A stretch of DNA of 64,000 nucleotides from Ashinkailepas kermadecensis (lineage: Eukaryota > Arthropoda > Thecostraca > Neolepadidae). The notes under the pieces were generated by a model. The model was not told where the DNA came from. It did not search any database and was given only the letters and a program-made list of their open reading frames with translations. A program made the translations under genes and the position numbers. The stretch spans positions 1,672,501 through 1,736,500 of the forward strand of contig JAOTOM010005180.1 of NCBI GenBank assembly GCA_034440615.1, written 5' to 3'. Shown here piece by piece: positions 63,036 to 64,000 of this stretch; the stretch's first letter is position 1, and each line of letters begins with the position of its first letter.

Positions 63036-64000
63036 GTCCACTAGCAAAATGGTGTGGTCTGATCCACTAGCAATGATTGTGCATGAAGTGTCAGCCAAAA
63101 CAGCCAAACAAACATCTCATGGTTTCCTTCAGCTGCAGTAATATTGAGAATTTTATAAGAAAATGCAAATATTAACATTTATTTTTGGTATTGTGCTGCA
63201 AGTGGTTCATGACGTGTGCATGTACACTTCCTCTTTCCATCAATGGGTGCTAAATGGCCTACCCTGGTTGATGCACCCCTAAATCCCAATCATCTCTCCA
63301 CTAAGCAAACAAGGTGGTTAGGCCAGCATTTTGGAACTTGGAAGCTTTTGATTTTTGGGAATTTATTTTATTTGAAAGCAGGTAAGGTTTGAGTTGTATT
63401 AAAAAGAAAGAAAAAAAAACATGACCCCCCCCCCAGGATCAGACTTGTTGAAGCTACCAGTATTATTGTGATTTGAGGTATTCACAAGACTAGTTCCACA
63501 TGCATTTTGCCATGCAGAAGTTTCCAAAGTGCAATGCAGTGTATACAGAAGACCCAACCCAACAATGAATGAAACATGCTTAAGCACAACATTACTGGAG
63601 ATTTTGGGATGACCAAATGTGGAGATTTTCTTCAAATGTGACCAGAATCTTGGTTTGCACTCAGAGGCAACATTGAGTGCTTGATCATAGAGCAATTCGT
63701 TGTGGACACCATTTAACCTTGAAATGGAACAAATGTGAGGATAATTTTCTGGAAAAGATACTGTTCTGGATTTTAAAAAAATCAAGTGACTGCCTATTTT
63801 TCCTACCATGCCTAAAACCTGATGTTATTGGATTGCCTACTGTGTACATACTCAATCACATACCTGAATCAGGTGAGCAGCTGCATACTCATGTGGAGTG
63901 AGCTCTGTTGCAAAGCTGGGGATGCCTCTTATAGCATACTGGAAGGCCACAATTAGTACATTTGTCAATTTATGTGAGAACACCATAGTTGGAAAATAAA
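63036..64000. other. Right-edge stretch; repeat G copy 4 at about 63243-63295
   Basis: GGGTGCTAAATGGCCTACCC, GGTTGATGCACCCCTAAATC and CCAATCATC match repeat G. The rest shows no gene. A poly-C run lies near 63424. Confidence 0.5.

Overview
This window is eukaryotic and almost certainly metazoan nuclear DNA. It has short exons with canonical GT/AG borders and matching phases, large introns, tRNA-derived SINEs, CR1-like and I-like non-LTR retrotransposons, hAT-type and other non-autonomous DNA transposons, and long di- and tetranucleotide arrays. Scattered TTAGG-type runs (about 20.4, 21.5 and 22.2 kb) are the arthropod-type telomere motif. Together with an axonemal dynein gene they suggest an arthropod, perhaps a crustacean or chelicerate with flagellated sperm; the species cannot be read from the sequence. 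Nothing looks bacterial or plasmid-borne.

Two conventional genes could be reconstructed exon by exon. On the minus strand at the left edge (3100 to 1, continuing out of the window) lie the first four coding exons of an axonemal dynein heavy chain that best fits DNAH2. On the plus strand (35866 to 46151) lies a complete four-exon gene for the mitochondrial leucine-rich protein DMAC2L (ATP5S, ATP synthase subunit s / coupling factor B).

Layout. 0-3.1 kb: DNAH2 5' exons. 3.1-5.8 kb: intergenic, with a recurrent GCGTATGTGG-like motif. 5.8-11.8 kb: a decayed I-like retrotransposon with RNase H, interrupted by a SINE with a target-site duplication. 11.8-18 kb: MITEs and dispersed repeats. 17.9-19 kb: two TATA-box segments and a possible small gene. 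19-22.3 kb: a compound repeat built around one recurrent core. 22.9-34.6 kb: CR1-like retrotransposons in both orientations, with a 0.9-kb foldback element and a SINE-split GC-rich element nested among them. 35.9-46.2 kb: DMAC2L, whose introns hold a 2.3-kb minisatellite, a 347-bp palindrome and further repeats. 47-64 kb: SINEs, inverted repeats, hAT elements and a second compound-repeat block.

The most striking observation is in DMAC2L intron 1. The 40-bp minisatellite is an amplified copy of the 3' splice site and first about 20 nt of exon 2, so about 47 decoy acceptors precede the real one. Every decoy would lead to an in-frame TGA nine codons later. Thirteen interspersed modules carry donor-like GTATGT and a CACGTG box. 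This could act as a splicing or nonsense-mediated-decay rheostat on a mitochondrial protein, or it could be tolerated slippage.
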